Numbered from the stretch's first letter, positions 9,187-17,894 are shown. The stretch: DNA of 64,000 nt from GCA-002708315 sp963676635 (GCA_963676635.1 OY781105.1:2666001-2730000), one strand, 5' to 3'. Made by a program: numbers and translations. Notes: generated by a model not told the origin, from the sequence alone.

Positions 9187-9251
9187 CTTATTAAATTGAA
9201 CTTCAAAGATAAGAATTATGAGATGCTGAAAACACAAAATGTTGTAGCTAG

Positions 9252-10601
9252 TTATTTTTCCTGATCATTTTCCTCTTTCAAAGTACGATGTAACAAAACA
9301 GTGTAAATAGGTTTATTTCCCAATTGCGTTGTAATTACAGATGCTGTAACAGTAGTAATGATAAGAGGCAGGATAAGTTCGAAGTTAAAAGTCATTTCCA
9401 CTGCTAGTACCAGTCCGGTTAATGGTGCCCTAACCGTAGAGGCAAAAATTCCTGCCATACCGGCAACGGCGAAAATACCTGGATGATGCACGATATCAGG
9501 TAATAGATTATGCATAACAACACCAAATATAAGTCCGAAAGTAACTCCAATTACCAGCATAGGAGCAAAGATTCCTCCCGGTGCACCTGAACCGTAGCTG
9601 ATTATTGTCAGGATAAAACGTCCTATAACAAGAAGGAAGAGAAACGACAAAGAGAATGAATTATTAAGCGCCTGGAATATTGTTGAATATCCACCTCCAA
9701 TCATTGATGGCCAGAAAAGTCCAATGGAAGTCAGCAGAACTGATACTATTGCTATTGTATAGATAATAGATTTAGATGATATTTTTTTAAAGATATCTAG
9801 AGACAATACCAGTAGTTTGTTAAAAGAAAGCCCGAGCAGACTGAATAACAGGCCAAGGAGAACAAACAGCCATATACCTGATAATTCTGGAACAGGAAAA
9901 ACAGTCATTTGAATGATGGGATCAGTCCCAATCAACAACCTTACAATAAAGTCAGCCGTCCCGGAAGCCACCATAATTGCTGCTAAAGAGAAAAAGCTAT
10001 ACTTAAAATGACTGTGCATTTCTTCAATAACAAATACTATTCCTGAAAAAGGAGCATTAAATGCGCATGCCAGACCGGCAGCAGCACCTGATGATACCAA
10101 TGGATTAGTATGATCTTCATGTTGTTTGAAAACATCACGTACCATTTTACCAATATTTGCACCAATCTGTATTGTTGGGCCTTCACGTCCTAGCAGCATT
10201 CCACCACCAAGTGAAAACAGAGAAGCAAAAAACTTAACCGGTAAGATCCTCTTCCAGCGCATAGGGCGTACATTATCAAGTGCGCCTTCTATCTCCTGTA
10301 TTCCGCTTCCTGAAGCTTCAGGTGCGTATTTTCTTACCAGAATAATGCTTACGGCAATTCCAATTGTAGTAAAAACAAATGCAATTAACCACCCTGTTAT
10401 TTCATTATTGCTATATGTATGGTAAATGTAATCTTTAAGTTTCTCTATGTAAAAAAGCGATGCACGGAATACTGTTCCTGCAAGTCCGGCAATAATTCCA
10501 ACAATAAAAGCAAAGAAAATAAGCTTTATATTCTTTTTATTTGAATCAATAAACCTGTGATTTGTTTTCCAAATTTTATATTTATTACCGTAACCGCTCA
10601 T
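9252..10601 (-). CDS. clcA: ClC-family chloride/proton antiporter
   Basis: The 449-residue protein with many membrane helices carries all three ClC selectivity motifs: GSGIQE near 98, GREGP at 138-142 with the gating glutamate Glu140, and GGIFAPML near 345. The intracellular proton glutamate of exchangers is conserved as Glu193/Glu194 (FVIEEMHSHF), and the late tyrosine is present in GNKPIYTVLLHRTL. The protein is therefore predicted to be a 2Cl-/H+ antiporter rather than a channel. No cytoplasmic CBS domains follow, as in E. coli ClcA. A candidate promoter box (CAAAAATA on the plus strand, 10616-10623) lies about 15 bp upstream of the start, just after the terminator of the preceding minus-strand gene. 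Confidence 0.93.
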   Translation of the reverse strand: MSGYGNKYKIWKTNHRFIDSNKKNIKLIFFAFIVGIIAGLAGTVFRASLFYIEKLKDYIYHTYSNNEITGWLIAFVFTTIGIAVSIILVRKYAPEASGSGIQEIEGALDNVRPMRWKRILPVKFFASLFSLGGGMLLGREGPTIQIGANIGKMVRDVFKQHEDHTNPLVSSGAAAGLACAFNAPFSGIVFVIEEMHSHFKYSFFSLAAIMVASGTADFIVRLLIGTDPIIQMTVFPVPELSGIWLFVLLGLLFSLLGLSFNKLLVLSLDIFKKISSKSIIYTIAIVSVLLTSIGLFWPSMIGGGYSTIFQALNNSFSLSFLFLLVIGRFILTIISYGSGAPGGIFAPMLVIGVTFGLIFGVVMHNLLPDIVHHPGIFAVAGMAGIFASTVRAPLTGLVLAVEMTFNFELILPLIITTVTASVITTQLGNKPIYTVLLHRTLKEENDQEK

Positions 10602-10615
10602 GAATGAAGTTTATA

Positions 10616-10623
10616 CAAAAATA
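10616..10623 (-). promoter_or_regulatory. Candidate -7 box of the ClC gene
   Basis: On the minus strand this reads TATTTTTG, matching the Bacteroidota consensus TAnnTTTG. Transcription would begin about 11 bases before the ATG at 10601. I see no convincing -33 TTTG. Confidence 0.4.
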
Positions 10624-10635
10624 TAAAAAAAGAAA

Positions 10636-10656
10636 AACCCGCCGGGAAGCGGGTTT
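10636..10656 (-). terminator. Rho-independent terminator of the small secreted protein gene
   Basis: AACCCGC and GCGGGTT can pair over a six-base loop. On the minus strand the hairpin is followed by a U-rich run (TTTTTCTTTTTTT) ending near 10624, about 60 bp after the stop of the gene at 10714-11064. A second weak hairpin (GGGCT/AGCCC at 10664-10678) lies just before it. Confidence 0.75.
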
Positions 10657-10713
10657 AATAAACGGGCTTAAGCAGCCCTGGATGTATGTTTGAGAGATGT
10701 TAAGAAAACATAA

Positions 10714-11064
10714 TTAATACAGATTGTATTTTACTTTTACTAAAAGGTTTTGATCTGCGTATTTTTTAAAATCTTCCTTTTTAAGACTGTTGATTTCTTT
10801 TACCACATGGTCTCTCATACAACAGTTTACACAGTTGGCAGCATCTACTTTTAAACTGCCGTCTTCCTGAACAATCAAGCTTACTATTACTGAACATTCA
10901 AGGTTTGATTCTGATGCGAAGTTCGGATATGTAAGATTTTTCTTTAAGTACTTTGAGATGTCATTAGTGGCATCTTCTGATGCTGGAACAGGCATGTTTG
11001 CCATTGCACTTCCTGCAAAGAATACTCCTAATATCAATGTAATGATTGCGATTCTTGTTTTCAT
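10714..11064 (-). CDS. Small secreted protein resembling a free-standing TonB C-terminal domain
   Basis: This 116-residue protein has a signal peptide (about 1-22, MKTRIAIITLILGVFFAGSA). The mature part has the pattern LTYPNFASESN, then SVIVSLIVQEDGSLKV and a final LLVKVKYNLY, which resembles the YP-x2-A-x5-G-x-V-x-V-x-F-x-I-x2-DG core of TonB C-terminal domains. There is no membrane anchor or proline-rich spacer as in true TonB, and a cysteine cluster (CVNCC) replaces part of the usual turn. It may be a periplasmic stand-alone module. Function is unknown. A strong terminator follows it. Confidence 0.6.
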   Translation of the reverse strand: MKTRIAIITLILGVFFAGSAMANMPVPASEDATNDISKYLKKNLTYPNFASESNLECSVIVSLIVQEDGSLKVDAANCVNCCMRDHVVKEINSLKKEDFKKYADQNLLVKVKYNLY

Positions 11065-11381
11065 GATACAATATTTTTAATTTTTATTAATGGTTGCATA
11101 AAGAGTTATTCCAACACCGTGCCAAAATATGTAAGACGCATAAATACAGATATATAGATTAACTTTGCTTTTGTAATGTTTTTTTTTCTGTTCGGTTGCA
11201 AAACAACATGTGTACAATTGCGAACATCATATAATGTAAATGGAGACATTGAAGACCTGAACTTTATCAGGATAGAAGCATACTTTGAATTTTAAATATT
11301 AAACTTGAACCCCAATGTTAAACTTTAAATACTAATGTGTAATTTTGCATTTACTTATTAATAATTGAAACACTGGAAAAA
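11065..11381. other. Intergenic region between divergent genes (317 bp)
   Basis: This stretch separates the leftward small secreted protein gene from rightward glnS and must hold promoters for both. The only element I can point to is a TAATTTTG box at 11340-11347 facing glnS. I see no RNA gene, long repeat or open frame here. Confidence 0.6.
11340..11347 (+). promoter_or_regulatory. Candidate -7 box of glnS
   Basis: TAATTTTG matches the Bacteroidota -7 consensus TAnnTTTG and lies 34 bp before the glnS start codon. The -33 element is weak. Confidence 0.45.
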
Positions 11382-13064
11382 ATGGAATTTCCTGAAGAAG
11401 AAAAAAAATCGTTAAATTTTATTGAGGCAATAATTGAAGAAGACATCACGGAGAACAAAAATGAAGGAAGAATACATACACGTTTCCCCCCGGAACCTAA
11501 TGGATATCTTCACATTGGCCATGCTAAATCCATTTGTCTGAACTTTGGCTTAGCTGATGAATACAACGGACTTTGTAATCTTAGATTTGACGATACTAAC
11601 CCAACTAAGGAAGATGTTGAATATGTTGATTCCATTAAAGAAGATATTAGTTGGTTAGGTTTTGAATGGGATGGTGAGCCAAAATATGCTTCTGATTATT
11701 TTGAACAGCTTTATGAATGGGCTATTAAATTAATTGAAGAAGGTAAAGCATATGTTGATGAACAACCTCAGGAATTAATAAGTGAACAGCGTGGTATTCC
11801 AACTCGCCCGGGTATTGAAAGTGTATACAGAAATCGTCCTGTGGAAGAGAATCTGGAGTTATTTGCTAAGATGAAAAACGGGGAATTCCCTACCGGAGCA
11901 ATGGTTCTGCGTGCTAAAATTAATATGAGTTCGCCAAATATGCATATGCGTGACCCTATTATGTACAGGATACTGCATCAAACGCATCATCGTACCGGCG
12001 ACAAATGGTGTATTTATCCTATGTATGACTGGGCTCATGGTCAGTCGGATTTTATCGAGGGTATTACACACTCTATCTGTACCTTAGAGTTTGAAATTCA
12101 TCGTCCTTTATATGATTGGGCTCTTGATCAGATTGTGGAAGGATCTTATCGCCCAAGGCAGATTGAGTTTGCGCGCCTTAATCTTAGTTATACAGTAATG
12201 AGTAAGCGCAAGTTGCTTGAGCTTGTTCAGGGAAAATATGTTTCAGGTTGGGATGATCCGCGTATGCCTACTATCTCAGGCTTTCGCCGAAGGGGATACA
12301 CGCCCGAGTCTATTCGTTGGTTTGCTGATCGTATTGGTGTGGCAAAACGTGATAATGTAATAGATGTTAGTCTGCTTGAATTCAGCGTGCGTGAGCATCT
12401 TAATAAGGTTGCCCCGAGAAAAATGGCTGTGCTTAATCCTGTTAAAGTGATTATTACTAACTATCCGGAAAACGAAATTGAACAACTCCCGGTTAATAAT
12501 AATCCTAATGATGAAAATGCAGGTACCCGTATGGTTCCTTTCACAAAAGAAATTTTTATTGAAAGAGATGACTTTATGGAAGATCCTCCAAGGAAGTTTT
12601 TCCGATTGGGTCCTGATCGTGAAGTACGCCTTATTGGTGCCTATATTATTAAATGCGAAGATTATAAGAAAGATGCTGATGGTAATATAGAGGAAATTTA
12701 TTGTACTTATGATGTTGATACTAAATCTGGTGGAACTGGTGCTAACAGAAAGGTTAAAGGAACAATCCACTGGGTAAGTGCCACTGAAGGTGTTAATGCT
12801 GAAGTTCGTCTTTACGACAGACTCTTCCTTGATGAAGACCCTGCTGGTCATAAAGATAAAGATTTTAAAGAATTTCTTAATCCTGACTCACTGAAGGTGC
12901 TTAAGGATTGTATTATTGAGCCTTCTGTAACAGATCTTAATAATTGCGACAATATGCAATTTCAGCGTTTAGGTTACTTTAGTATTGATAAAGAAAGTGC
13001 GGAAGGTAAACTTATTATAAACAGAACAGTTCCTTTAAGGGATAGTTGGGCGAAAAGAAAATAA
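11382..13064 (+). CDS. glnS: Glutaminyl-tRNA synthetase
   Basis: This class I aminoacyl-tRNA synthetase charges tRNA-Gln with glutamine. At 560 residues it is the normal bacterial size. The HIGH motif is at 44-47 within RFPPEPNGYLHIGHAKS, and the KMSKS equivalent is VMSKRKL near 271-277. The acceptor-binding region includes LRFDDTNPTKEDVEYVDSI, and the C-terminal part forms the two anticodon-binding beta-barrels. PPEPNGYLHIGHAKS with Pro-Glu-Pro-Asn separates GlnRS from the non-discriminating GluRS. It is probably transcribed alone. A tRNA-Gln gene lies 2.75 kb downstream on the same strand. Confidence 0.97.
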   Translation: MEFPEEEKKSLNFIEAIIEEDITENKNEGRIHTRFPPEPNGYLHIGHAKSICLNFGLADEYNGLCNLRFDDTNPTKEDVEYVDSIKEDISWLGFEWDGEPKYASDYFEQLYEWAIKLIEEGKAYVDEQPQELISEQRGIPTRPGIESVYRNRPVEENLELFAKMKNGEFPTGAMVLRAKINMSSPNMHMRDPIMYRILHQTHHRTGDKWCIYPMYDWAHGQSDFIEGITHSICTLEFEIHRPLYDWALDQIVEGSYRPRQIEFARLNLSYTVMSKRKLLELVQGKYVSGWDDPRMPTISGFRRRGYTPESIRWFADRIGVAKRDNVIDVSLLEFSVREHLNKVAPRKMAVLNPVKVIITNYPENEIEQLPVNNNPNDENAGTRMVPFTKEIFIERDDFMEDPPRKFFRLGPDREVRLIGAYIIKCEDYKKDADGNIEEIYCTYDVDTKSGGTGANRKVKGTIHWVSATEGVNAEVRLYDRLFLDEDPAGHKDKDFKEFLNPDSLKVLKDCIIEPSVTDLNNCDNMQFQRLGYFSIDKESAEGKLIINRTVPLRDSWAKRK

Positions 13065-13261
13065 AGATTGTATTTTCTTTTTGAGAGCGAAAGATTTCGT
13101 ATTTATATATAGGAATATCGAATTATATTTACTTTTTATTAGGTTGGTTTTAAAAATCTCATTAGCTTTGTACTGCGTAATGCCAAATTGAAAAGTAGAT
13201 GAGAATTTTAAAGTTGATTGCCTGTGTGAAAAAACATCAGAATAATCATAATCGTAATGAG

Positions 13262-14239
13262 ATGAAAAAACTGATGCTGCTAATACTTTCTGCTTTTTTT
13301 GTTATTAATCTTATATCACAGGATGTAACAACTGTTACAGCTACCAGTGATAGTGTAGCACAAAATCTGGATCTTAAAGCTGTGGCTTCTGTATTTGGCG
13401 AATCCAATGATCTTGAAGATTTCGAAAAGAGACTGAACGACCCTGACTCCCATATTTCTAATCTGGACCTTAATCATGATGGTGAAGTTGACTATTTGCG
13501 TGTTGTTGAAGATTCAGAAAATAACACACATGTGGTGACTATTCAGGCTGTTATGGGTAAAGATAAATATCAGGATGTTGCAACCATTGATGTGGAGAAA
13601 GATGAGAAAGATAATACTACTGTGCAAGTAGTGGGTGATGTAAATATGTATGGTCCTAATTATATAATTGAGCCTGTTTATGTGCACCCTCCTGTTATTA
13701 TTACATGGTTTTGGGGACCTTTGTATCATCCATGGGTATCTCCTTTTCATTGGGGATATTATCCGCATTTTTATCATCCATGGCCTCCTGTGCCTCCACC
13801 ACGTTATCACAATAATGTTCAGGTTAATATAAATATTCATAATACATATAATCATGTAAATGTTCGCCGGAGTAATAACTCCTATAATATATATAATGCA
13901 CACGCGCGACACGATTTTTATAATAATAATCCTTCTGTGAATGCTCGTAATATAGCACCCCGGACTGAGAGTGACCGCACTTCAAGAGAAACAAAAATCC
14001 ATGATAACAATAGGGAATCTACAGGTAGAAAGGTTGATGATGATTGGAAGCCACGTTCAGAGAGCAGGACGCAAACGGTTTCCAGAGAAAATAGCAATGC
14101 TGGAAGAAGATCAGAGGCATCAAAATTGAATACCAGAAGAAGTACAAATAACCTTAGTACGCATAAAGCTCCAACACAATTAAAACAAAGAAGTTCACGA
14201 ACAGGCAGCAAAACAACACAACGTAGAGGTCGTCGTTAA
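13262..14239 (+). CDS. Secreted protein with Asp-rich calcium-loop-like motif and His/Trp/Pro-rich segment
   Basis: I prefer the ATG at 13262, which starts a clear signal peptide (MKKLMLLILSAFFVINLIS). The frame also allows an ATG at 13199, preceded by a TAGCTTTG promoter-like box at 13163. The mature protein has an EF-hand-like loop near 70-80 (DLNHDGEVDYLRVVED), a beta-rich region, then a strikingly aromatic stretch (TWFWGPLYHPW, SPFHWGYYPHFYHPWPPVPP). The last 110 residues are basic and Ser/Thr/Arg/Asn-rich, ending in QRRGRR. Similar proteins are common but unstudied in Bacteroidota. It could be an envelope or matrix protein. No enzyme motif is visible. Confidence 0.65.
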   Translation: MKKLMLLILSAFFVINLISQDVTTVTATSDSVAQNLDLKAVASVFGESNDLEDFEKRLNDPDSHISNLDLNHDGEVDYLRVVEDSENNTHVVTIQAVMGKDKYQDVATIDVEKDEKDNTTVQVVGDVNMYGPNYIIEPVYVHPPVIITWFWGPLYHPWVSPFHWGYYPHFYHPWPPVPPPRYHNNVQVNINIHNTYNHVNVRRSNNSYNIYNAHARHDFYNNNPSVNARNIAPRTESDRTSRETKIHDNNRESTGRKVDDDWKPRSESRTQTVSRENSNAGRRSEASKLNTRRSTNNLSTHKAPTQLKQRSSRTGSKTTQRRGRR

Positions 14240-14306
14240 TGTCGGTTCTTATTAGTAGAAAGCAAATGAAAATAAACTTATTATTAACAACTAAATTTTT
14301 AAAAGT

Positions 14307-15002
14307 ATGAGAAAAATAGTACTTATCGCAGTTATTATTATTGCAGCATTATCAGTAAATCAATTAAATGCCCAGATAAAAGGAGGATTTAAAATGGGTA
14401 TGGATTTGTCGAACATCGTAACTAAGAGTGATGATGGATCTTCATTTAATGATGACTTTAATACACAACGACTTATTTCACCACGGTTGGGATTTATTAT
14501 GGAAATACCAGTTTATGAAGGCTTGTATATTGAGCCCGGAGTGTTTGGTGCCGTTAGAGGATTCAGATACGATAGTACCAGGGTAAAAAATGAAGTGGAA
14601 TATGATTCCAGAGAGTTTGAAGTAGTTATTTGTGTGGATATTCCGGTGAATATTGGATATAAATATGATTTTGATCCCGTTAGTGTATTTGGGAAAGTTG
14701 GCCCTGTGTTTTCAATTAATACATATATGACTAATCTGTACAGAATAGATGGTGAATGGGATAACGATCATCAGTCAGTTGGTACGGGTCCTAATGATAA
14801 TATTAAACCATTTGATTTCAGTGTAAACTTTGAGGCAGGAGTTCAGTTAGATCGTTTTCAATTATCTGCTTCCTACATCCATGGGTTAACAAATCAATTG
14901 CCTCAAGATGACTTTAATACAGGCGTGACGATGAAGTCTAATGTTTTTACAATATCAGCAGCAGTATTATTCGGAAAGTTTAATAACAAAAGAAGATACT
15001 AG
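14307..15002 (+). CDS. Outer-membrane beta-barrel protein (PorT-like)
   Basis: This is a 231-residue protein with a signal peptide (MRKIVLIAVIIIAALSVNQLNA). The first strand, KGGFKMGMDLSNI, is the usual start of Bacteroidota eight-stranded barrels in the PorT/outer-membrane beta-barrel family. Alternating hydrophobic strands run throughout, for example YIEPGVFGAVRGFRY and VPVNIGYKYDF read as IPVNIGYKYDF. It ends in VFTISAAVLFGKFN. It is 67 bp from the previous gene and may share its transcript. A strong terminator follows. The cargo or role is unknown. Confidence 0.75.
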   Translation: MRKIVLIAVIIIAALSVNQLNAQIKGGFKMGMDLSNIVTKSDDGSSFNDDFNTQRLISPRLGFIMEIPVYEGLYIEPGVFGAVRGFRYDSTRVKNEVEYDSREFEVVICVDIPVNIGYKYDFDPVSVFGKVGPVFSINTYMTNLYRIDGEWDNDHQSVGTGPNDNIKPFDFSVNFEAGVQLDRFQLSASYIHGLTNQLPQDDFNTGVTMKSNVFTISAAVLFGKFNNKRRY

Positions 15003-15032
15003 CAAAATAATAACAAGTAGGAATAATCAATT

Positions 15033-15063
15033 AACCGGGAACTTTTATAGTTTCCGGTTTATT
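15033..15063 (+). terminator. Rho-independent terminator after the outer-membrane barrel gene
   Basis: AACCGGGAAC (15033-15042) pairs with GTTTCCGGTT (15050-15059) with one G-U pair and a seven-base loop. A T-rich tail (TTTATTTT) starts within the second arm. It ends about 60 bp after the gene's stop. Confidence 0.7.
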
Positions 15064-15412
15064 TTAATGGTACTACTGAAGTTTTAGTGGATTAACCAAA
15101 ATATGAAAAAGTAATTAACAGAAGGTTTTTTTGATTTTGTATTAGACCATGGATAGGCAGAAGTAGTCAATAAGTTAAATCGTAAATAATCAGTTAACTT
15201 ACAGAAAGATTCAATGGGAAAACTCAAGAAATAGAGCTTATTGGTTGAGGTTAATGTGTGTAAAAAAATTTCTGAAGAGTTATTGCGTTATTTTATGAAA
15301 GTTAAACCTTTTCCCTCGTGGTATTCATAAAAACTAATAGTCTAATTATATATTTCATGCAATTTTTTATAAGTTGACAAGTTCGTATTTTCGTGCTCAT
15401 AAAACATAAACT
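15064..15412. other. Intergenic stretch with no recognisable gene
   Basis: This AT-rich sequence lies between the barrel-gene terminator and the first 22-bp palindrome array. I see no convincing open frame, RNA gene or repeat in it. Confidence 0.5.
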
Positions 15413-15512
15413 TGATGCGCATCAAAAGTCATCCTGATGCGCATCAAGAATCATCCTGATGCGCATCAAAAACTATCCTGATGCGCATGAGAATCGTTTC
15501 TGATGCGCATCA
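15413..15512. repeat. Array A: five palindromes TGATGCGCATCA at exact 22-bp spacing
   Basis: The 12-bp perfect palindrome TGATGCGCATCA starts at 15413, 15435, 15457 and 15501, with a copy carrying one change (TGATGCGCATGA) at 15479. All five starts are exactly 22 bp apart. The 10-bp linkers are similar but not identical (AAAGTCATCC, AGAATCATCC, AAAACTATCC, GAATCGTTTC). A perfect palindrome without a loop is a poor RNA hairpin, so protein binding or simple tandem expansion is more likely than an RNA role. It lies about 300 bp upstream of tRNA-Gln. Confidence 0.9.
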
Positions 15513-15524
15513 GATTATTAATTT

Positions 15525-15561
15525 CACAAAAGAAAATATGTATTGACACAAAAGAAAATAT
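15525..15561 (+). repeat. Direct repeat of CACAAAAGAAAATAT, 22 bp apart
   Basis: The 15-bp word CACAAAAGAAAATAT occurs at 15525-15539 and 15547-15561. The offset is again 22 bp, and it begins 12 bp after the palindrome array. It is AT-rich and lacks a palindromic core, so it may be a decayed or separate repeat. Confidence 0.65.
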
Positions 15562-15772
15562 TTGATAAATAATCAATTCATTAGTAGAAAGACCAAATGG
15601 GCCTATTTAAAAGCAAATTTTATTGACAAGGGATTGCAAGTTATACACTTACTAAGGCTTTATTCTGTTTACATAGAGGTTTAAATCTCTATCCACTAAA
15701 TTGGTAGTAGAATCATTTAAATTATATGGATAAAAAATTTGTATAAACTTGCATATTTGTTAAAAGATTTTT

Positions 15773-15780
15773 TAATTTTG
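15773..15780 (+). promoter_or_regulatory. Candidate -7 box of tRNA-Gln
   Basis: TAATTTTG fits the TAnnTTTG consensus and lies 37 bp before the mature tRNA 5' end, which is a plausible leader length. Confidence 0.45.
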
Positions 15781-15817
15781 CGCCCTCATAACGCATGAAG
15801 CGGAATGAATTAAAGAT

Positions 15818-15890
15818 TGCCCGATGGTGTAATTGGCAACACGTCTGACTCTGAATCAGAAGAGTCCAGGTTCGACCCCTGGTCGGGCAA
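15818..15890 (+). tRNA. tRNA-Gln, anticodon CTG
   Basis: The cloverleaf folds fully. The acceptor arms are TGCCCGA and TCGGGCA with discriminator A. The D arm is GTGT/ACAC. The anticodon arm is TCTGA/TCAGA around the loop CTCTGAA, giving anticodon CTG. The T arm is CCAGG/CCTGG with loop TTCGACC. CCA is not encoded. It reads CAG codons, so another tRNA-Gln (TTG) should exist elsewhere in such an AT-rich genome. It lies downstream of glnS but far enough away to be its own unit. Confidence 0.95.
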
Positions 15891-15900
15891 CATTGAAACA

Positions 15901-15936
15901 AACCACTTACAAACACAGTATTGTAGGTGGTTTTTT
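15901..15936 (+). terminator. Terminator after tRNA-Gln
   Basis: AACCACTTACAA (15901-15912) pairs with TTGTAGGTGGTT (15921-15932) with one G-U pair and an eight-base loop, followed by T residues to 15936. It starts ten bases after the tRNA. Confidence 0.8.
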
Positions 15937-16124
15937 ATTTGCAAGCGTTTTTACCTATTCTGATTCTTTCAGACTTTTTCTAACTTCGTCCTCAATTTCA
16001 ATCATAACCCCTTACGTTTAATAATTTTTTTCGTGCGAATAATCAATACTTGATAGCACTTACAAAATTGTATTGCCTTTTTATTTCAGATAAACTATAT
16101 TTATTCATCACTAAAATGTTTGTT

Positions 16125-17678
16125 ATGAGAACTATAGCTTTTACTCTTGGTTTGTTTTTTACTTTGTTGTGTACAAGTATTCTACTGTCACAAAATCTAA
16201 TGATTGAGGAACTTTTTGTGGTTGACTCAAGTTATTCTTCCTTTCGCTATGGCAACCAGTCAATTGTTACTGATAATTCAGGTAACATCTATTTCTTCTA
16301 CATTTCTCCTACGGAAACTGATGAAAATGTGATAATGCGGATGTCATCTAATGCAGGAGTGTCATGGACAGAACCAGATACTATTTCTGTTTTTATTCCT
16401 TCATCAGCTTCATACAGATATCTTGCTTATTCACCCTCAGCGGTTATTGATCTTTCTGGTAATATTAAAGTTATGTATGAATACAGAGGCTTGCCTCTTT
16501 ATAATTCAACATTTACAGAATATCCCTCATCTCATATGAATTATGTGTATAAGTATGATGATCAGTGGGTAACAGAGGTTAATGTTATTAATGATCATGA
16601 TATTCAGGCGGCACAGGGGAATGGATCTACTGTTTGTTATCTTATGGATAACCAAATTGTTAATTATGGATCTTATCAGTATTACATTAGCTATGATTAT
16701 GCATGGTGGGCTACACAATATAATATTGTTTATTCTGATAATACATCTGGCTCGTGGGAAACAGGTTCCCCTCTTTATACATATTACCTGGGAGCTATTG
16801 ATACCAGAATATTAAACGCTCCTTCACTAACTGTTAATAGCGATTCACTGTATGCAATCTGGTATCAGAGTAATGATTGTCAGATTGAAATGAAAGCTTT
16901 TGGTGGCAGTGACTGGACTAATACCAGAGTTATTTATACTGATGTTTACATTCCTGAGACTATTTATAATCCCTATAATGTTGCAATGGGTACTTATTCC
17001 AATGAATCGGTTGCCAGAATTGCAATGCAGAGAGTCCCTGAGGCAGATTTCAATGAACTGATTTTATTAAGTAAATCTACTTCTCAACCCTGGATAATCG
17101 ATACATTAATGCTTAATACGTATTATGGTGTAATAAGGCCATCAGTTGTTGGTGATACTACTTTGCTTATGATGATCAACAGCGCTGGAGAGAACTATAG
17201 CTATCTTACAAAATACTTACCAGGACAGGGTGATATTTCAAAGGATTTACTGATAACAAGTAATATGGAAGACAGGTTTAGTAATATTATTTTTGCAGAT
17301 AAGGCTGTGAATCCTATGGTTTATATGGTTTATGATGAAATCAATGGTAAATATTACCTTAAAGTGGGAAGATTGAATAATTATTTGAGTACTGAAGAGC
17401 TTAATGCATCAAACAGATTGCTTACTCTTAACCAGAATTACCCGAATCCTGCAGTAAGCAATACTACAATCTCTTATAGTTTAAGCGAGAAGACTCATGT
17501 AACACTGCAAGTATATAATTGCGTCGGAGAACTGGTTAATACTCTTGTAAATGATGTTGTAACTCCAGGTATTCATAATGTTCAGCTTAATGTTCAAAGT
17601 CTGAATCCAGGTATGTACTTCTATAGTTTGAAATCTGTTAATGATGTAAAAACGAGAAGGATGGTAATTGTTAATTAG
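16125..17678 (+). CDS. Secreted BNR/sialidase-fold-like protein with T9SS type A sorting domain
   Basis: I take the ATG at 16125, which starts the signal peptide MRTIAFTLGLFFTLLCTSIL. The frame opens earlier at 16050, but that adds only 25 residues before it. About 517 residues result. The body is a repeated beta-propeller-like sequence with an Asp-box-like motif (SSNAGVSWTEP) near the amino end, as in exo-sialidase/BNR folds. No catalytic sialidase residues (RIP motif) are evident. The end (NQNYPNPAVSNTTISYSL, YNCVGELVNTL, MYFYSLKS and RRMVIVN) is a standard T9SS sorting domain, so the protein is sent to the surface. Its ligand or substrate is not known. Confidence 0.75.
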   Translation: MRTIAFTLGLFFTLLCTSILLSQNLMIEELFVVDSSYSSFRYGNQSIVTDNSGNIYFFYISPTETDENVIMRMSSNAGVSWTEPDTISVFIPSSASYRYLAYSPSAVIDLSGNIKVMYEYRGLPLYNSTFTEYPSSHMNYVYKYDDQWVTEVNVINDHDIQAAQGNGSTVCYLMDNQIVNYGSYQYYISYDYAWWATQYNIVYSDNTSGSWETGSPLYTYYLGAIDTRILNAPSLTVNSDSLYAIWYQSNDCQIEMKAFGGSDWTNTRVIYTDVYIPETIYNPYNVAMGTYSNESVARIAMQRVPEADFNELILLSKSTSQPWIIDTLMLNTYYGVIRPSVVGDTTLLMMINSAGENYSYLTKYLPGQGDISKDLLITSNMEDRFSNIIFADKAVNPMVYMVYDEINGKYYLKVGRLNNYLSTEELNASNRLLTLNQNYPNPAVSNTTISYSLSEKTHVTLQVYNCVGELVNTLVNDVVTPGIHNVQLNVQSLNPGMYFYSLKSVNDVKTRRMVIVN

Positions 17679-17859
17679 TGTTTGATTTCTTATTACTTGA
17701 GTGGTTTCGCCTTTTTATTGAATAAAGGTTCTGATTTTTACGAAATAATTCAGGCTTTAACAATCGTTTTCGGCAATGTATAATGCTGATTATGTCTTTC
17801 TATTGGTATTGAGCTGTTGTTATTAATATTTTTTATAAAAACGGTGTCTGTTAAATCTT

Positions 17860-17867
17860 TACTTTTG
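17860..17867 (+). promoter_or_regulatory. Candidate -7 box of the GH13 gene
   Basis: TACTTTTG matches TAnnTTTG and lies 27 bp upstream of the ATG at 17895. Confidence 0.45.
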
Positions 17868-17894
17868 TAGTGATAAAATAGAAATAGTATTAGT

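Noticed and set aside
12276..12851. 191-residue ORF on the minus strand inside glnS
   Set aside because: It is a shadow of a well-conserved gene, and its composition is not protein-like.
15413..15512. CRISPR array
   Set aside because: Units are 22 bp in total with 10-bp similar linkers. CRISPR repeats and unique spacers are each about 25-40 bp, and no cas genes are present.
690..15600. Word TAGTAGAAAG or close forms at about 693, 14252 and 15582 as a dispersed repeat
   Set aside because: The match is only about 10-12 bp of AT-rich sequence and the flanks differ, so chance is sufficient.
15722..16021. Short ORFs on both strands over the tRNA
   Set aside because: They overlap a complete tRNA-Gln gene and its terminator and have no homology.
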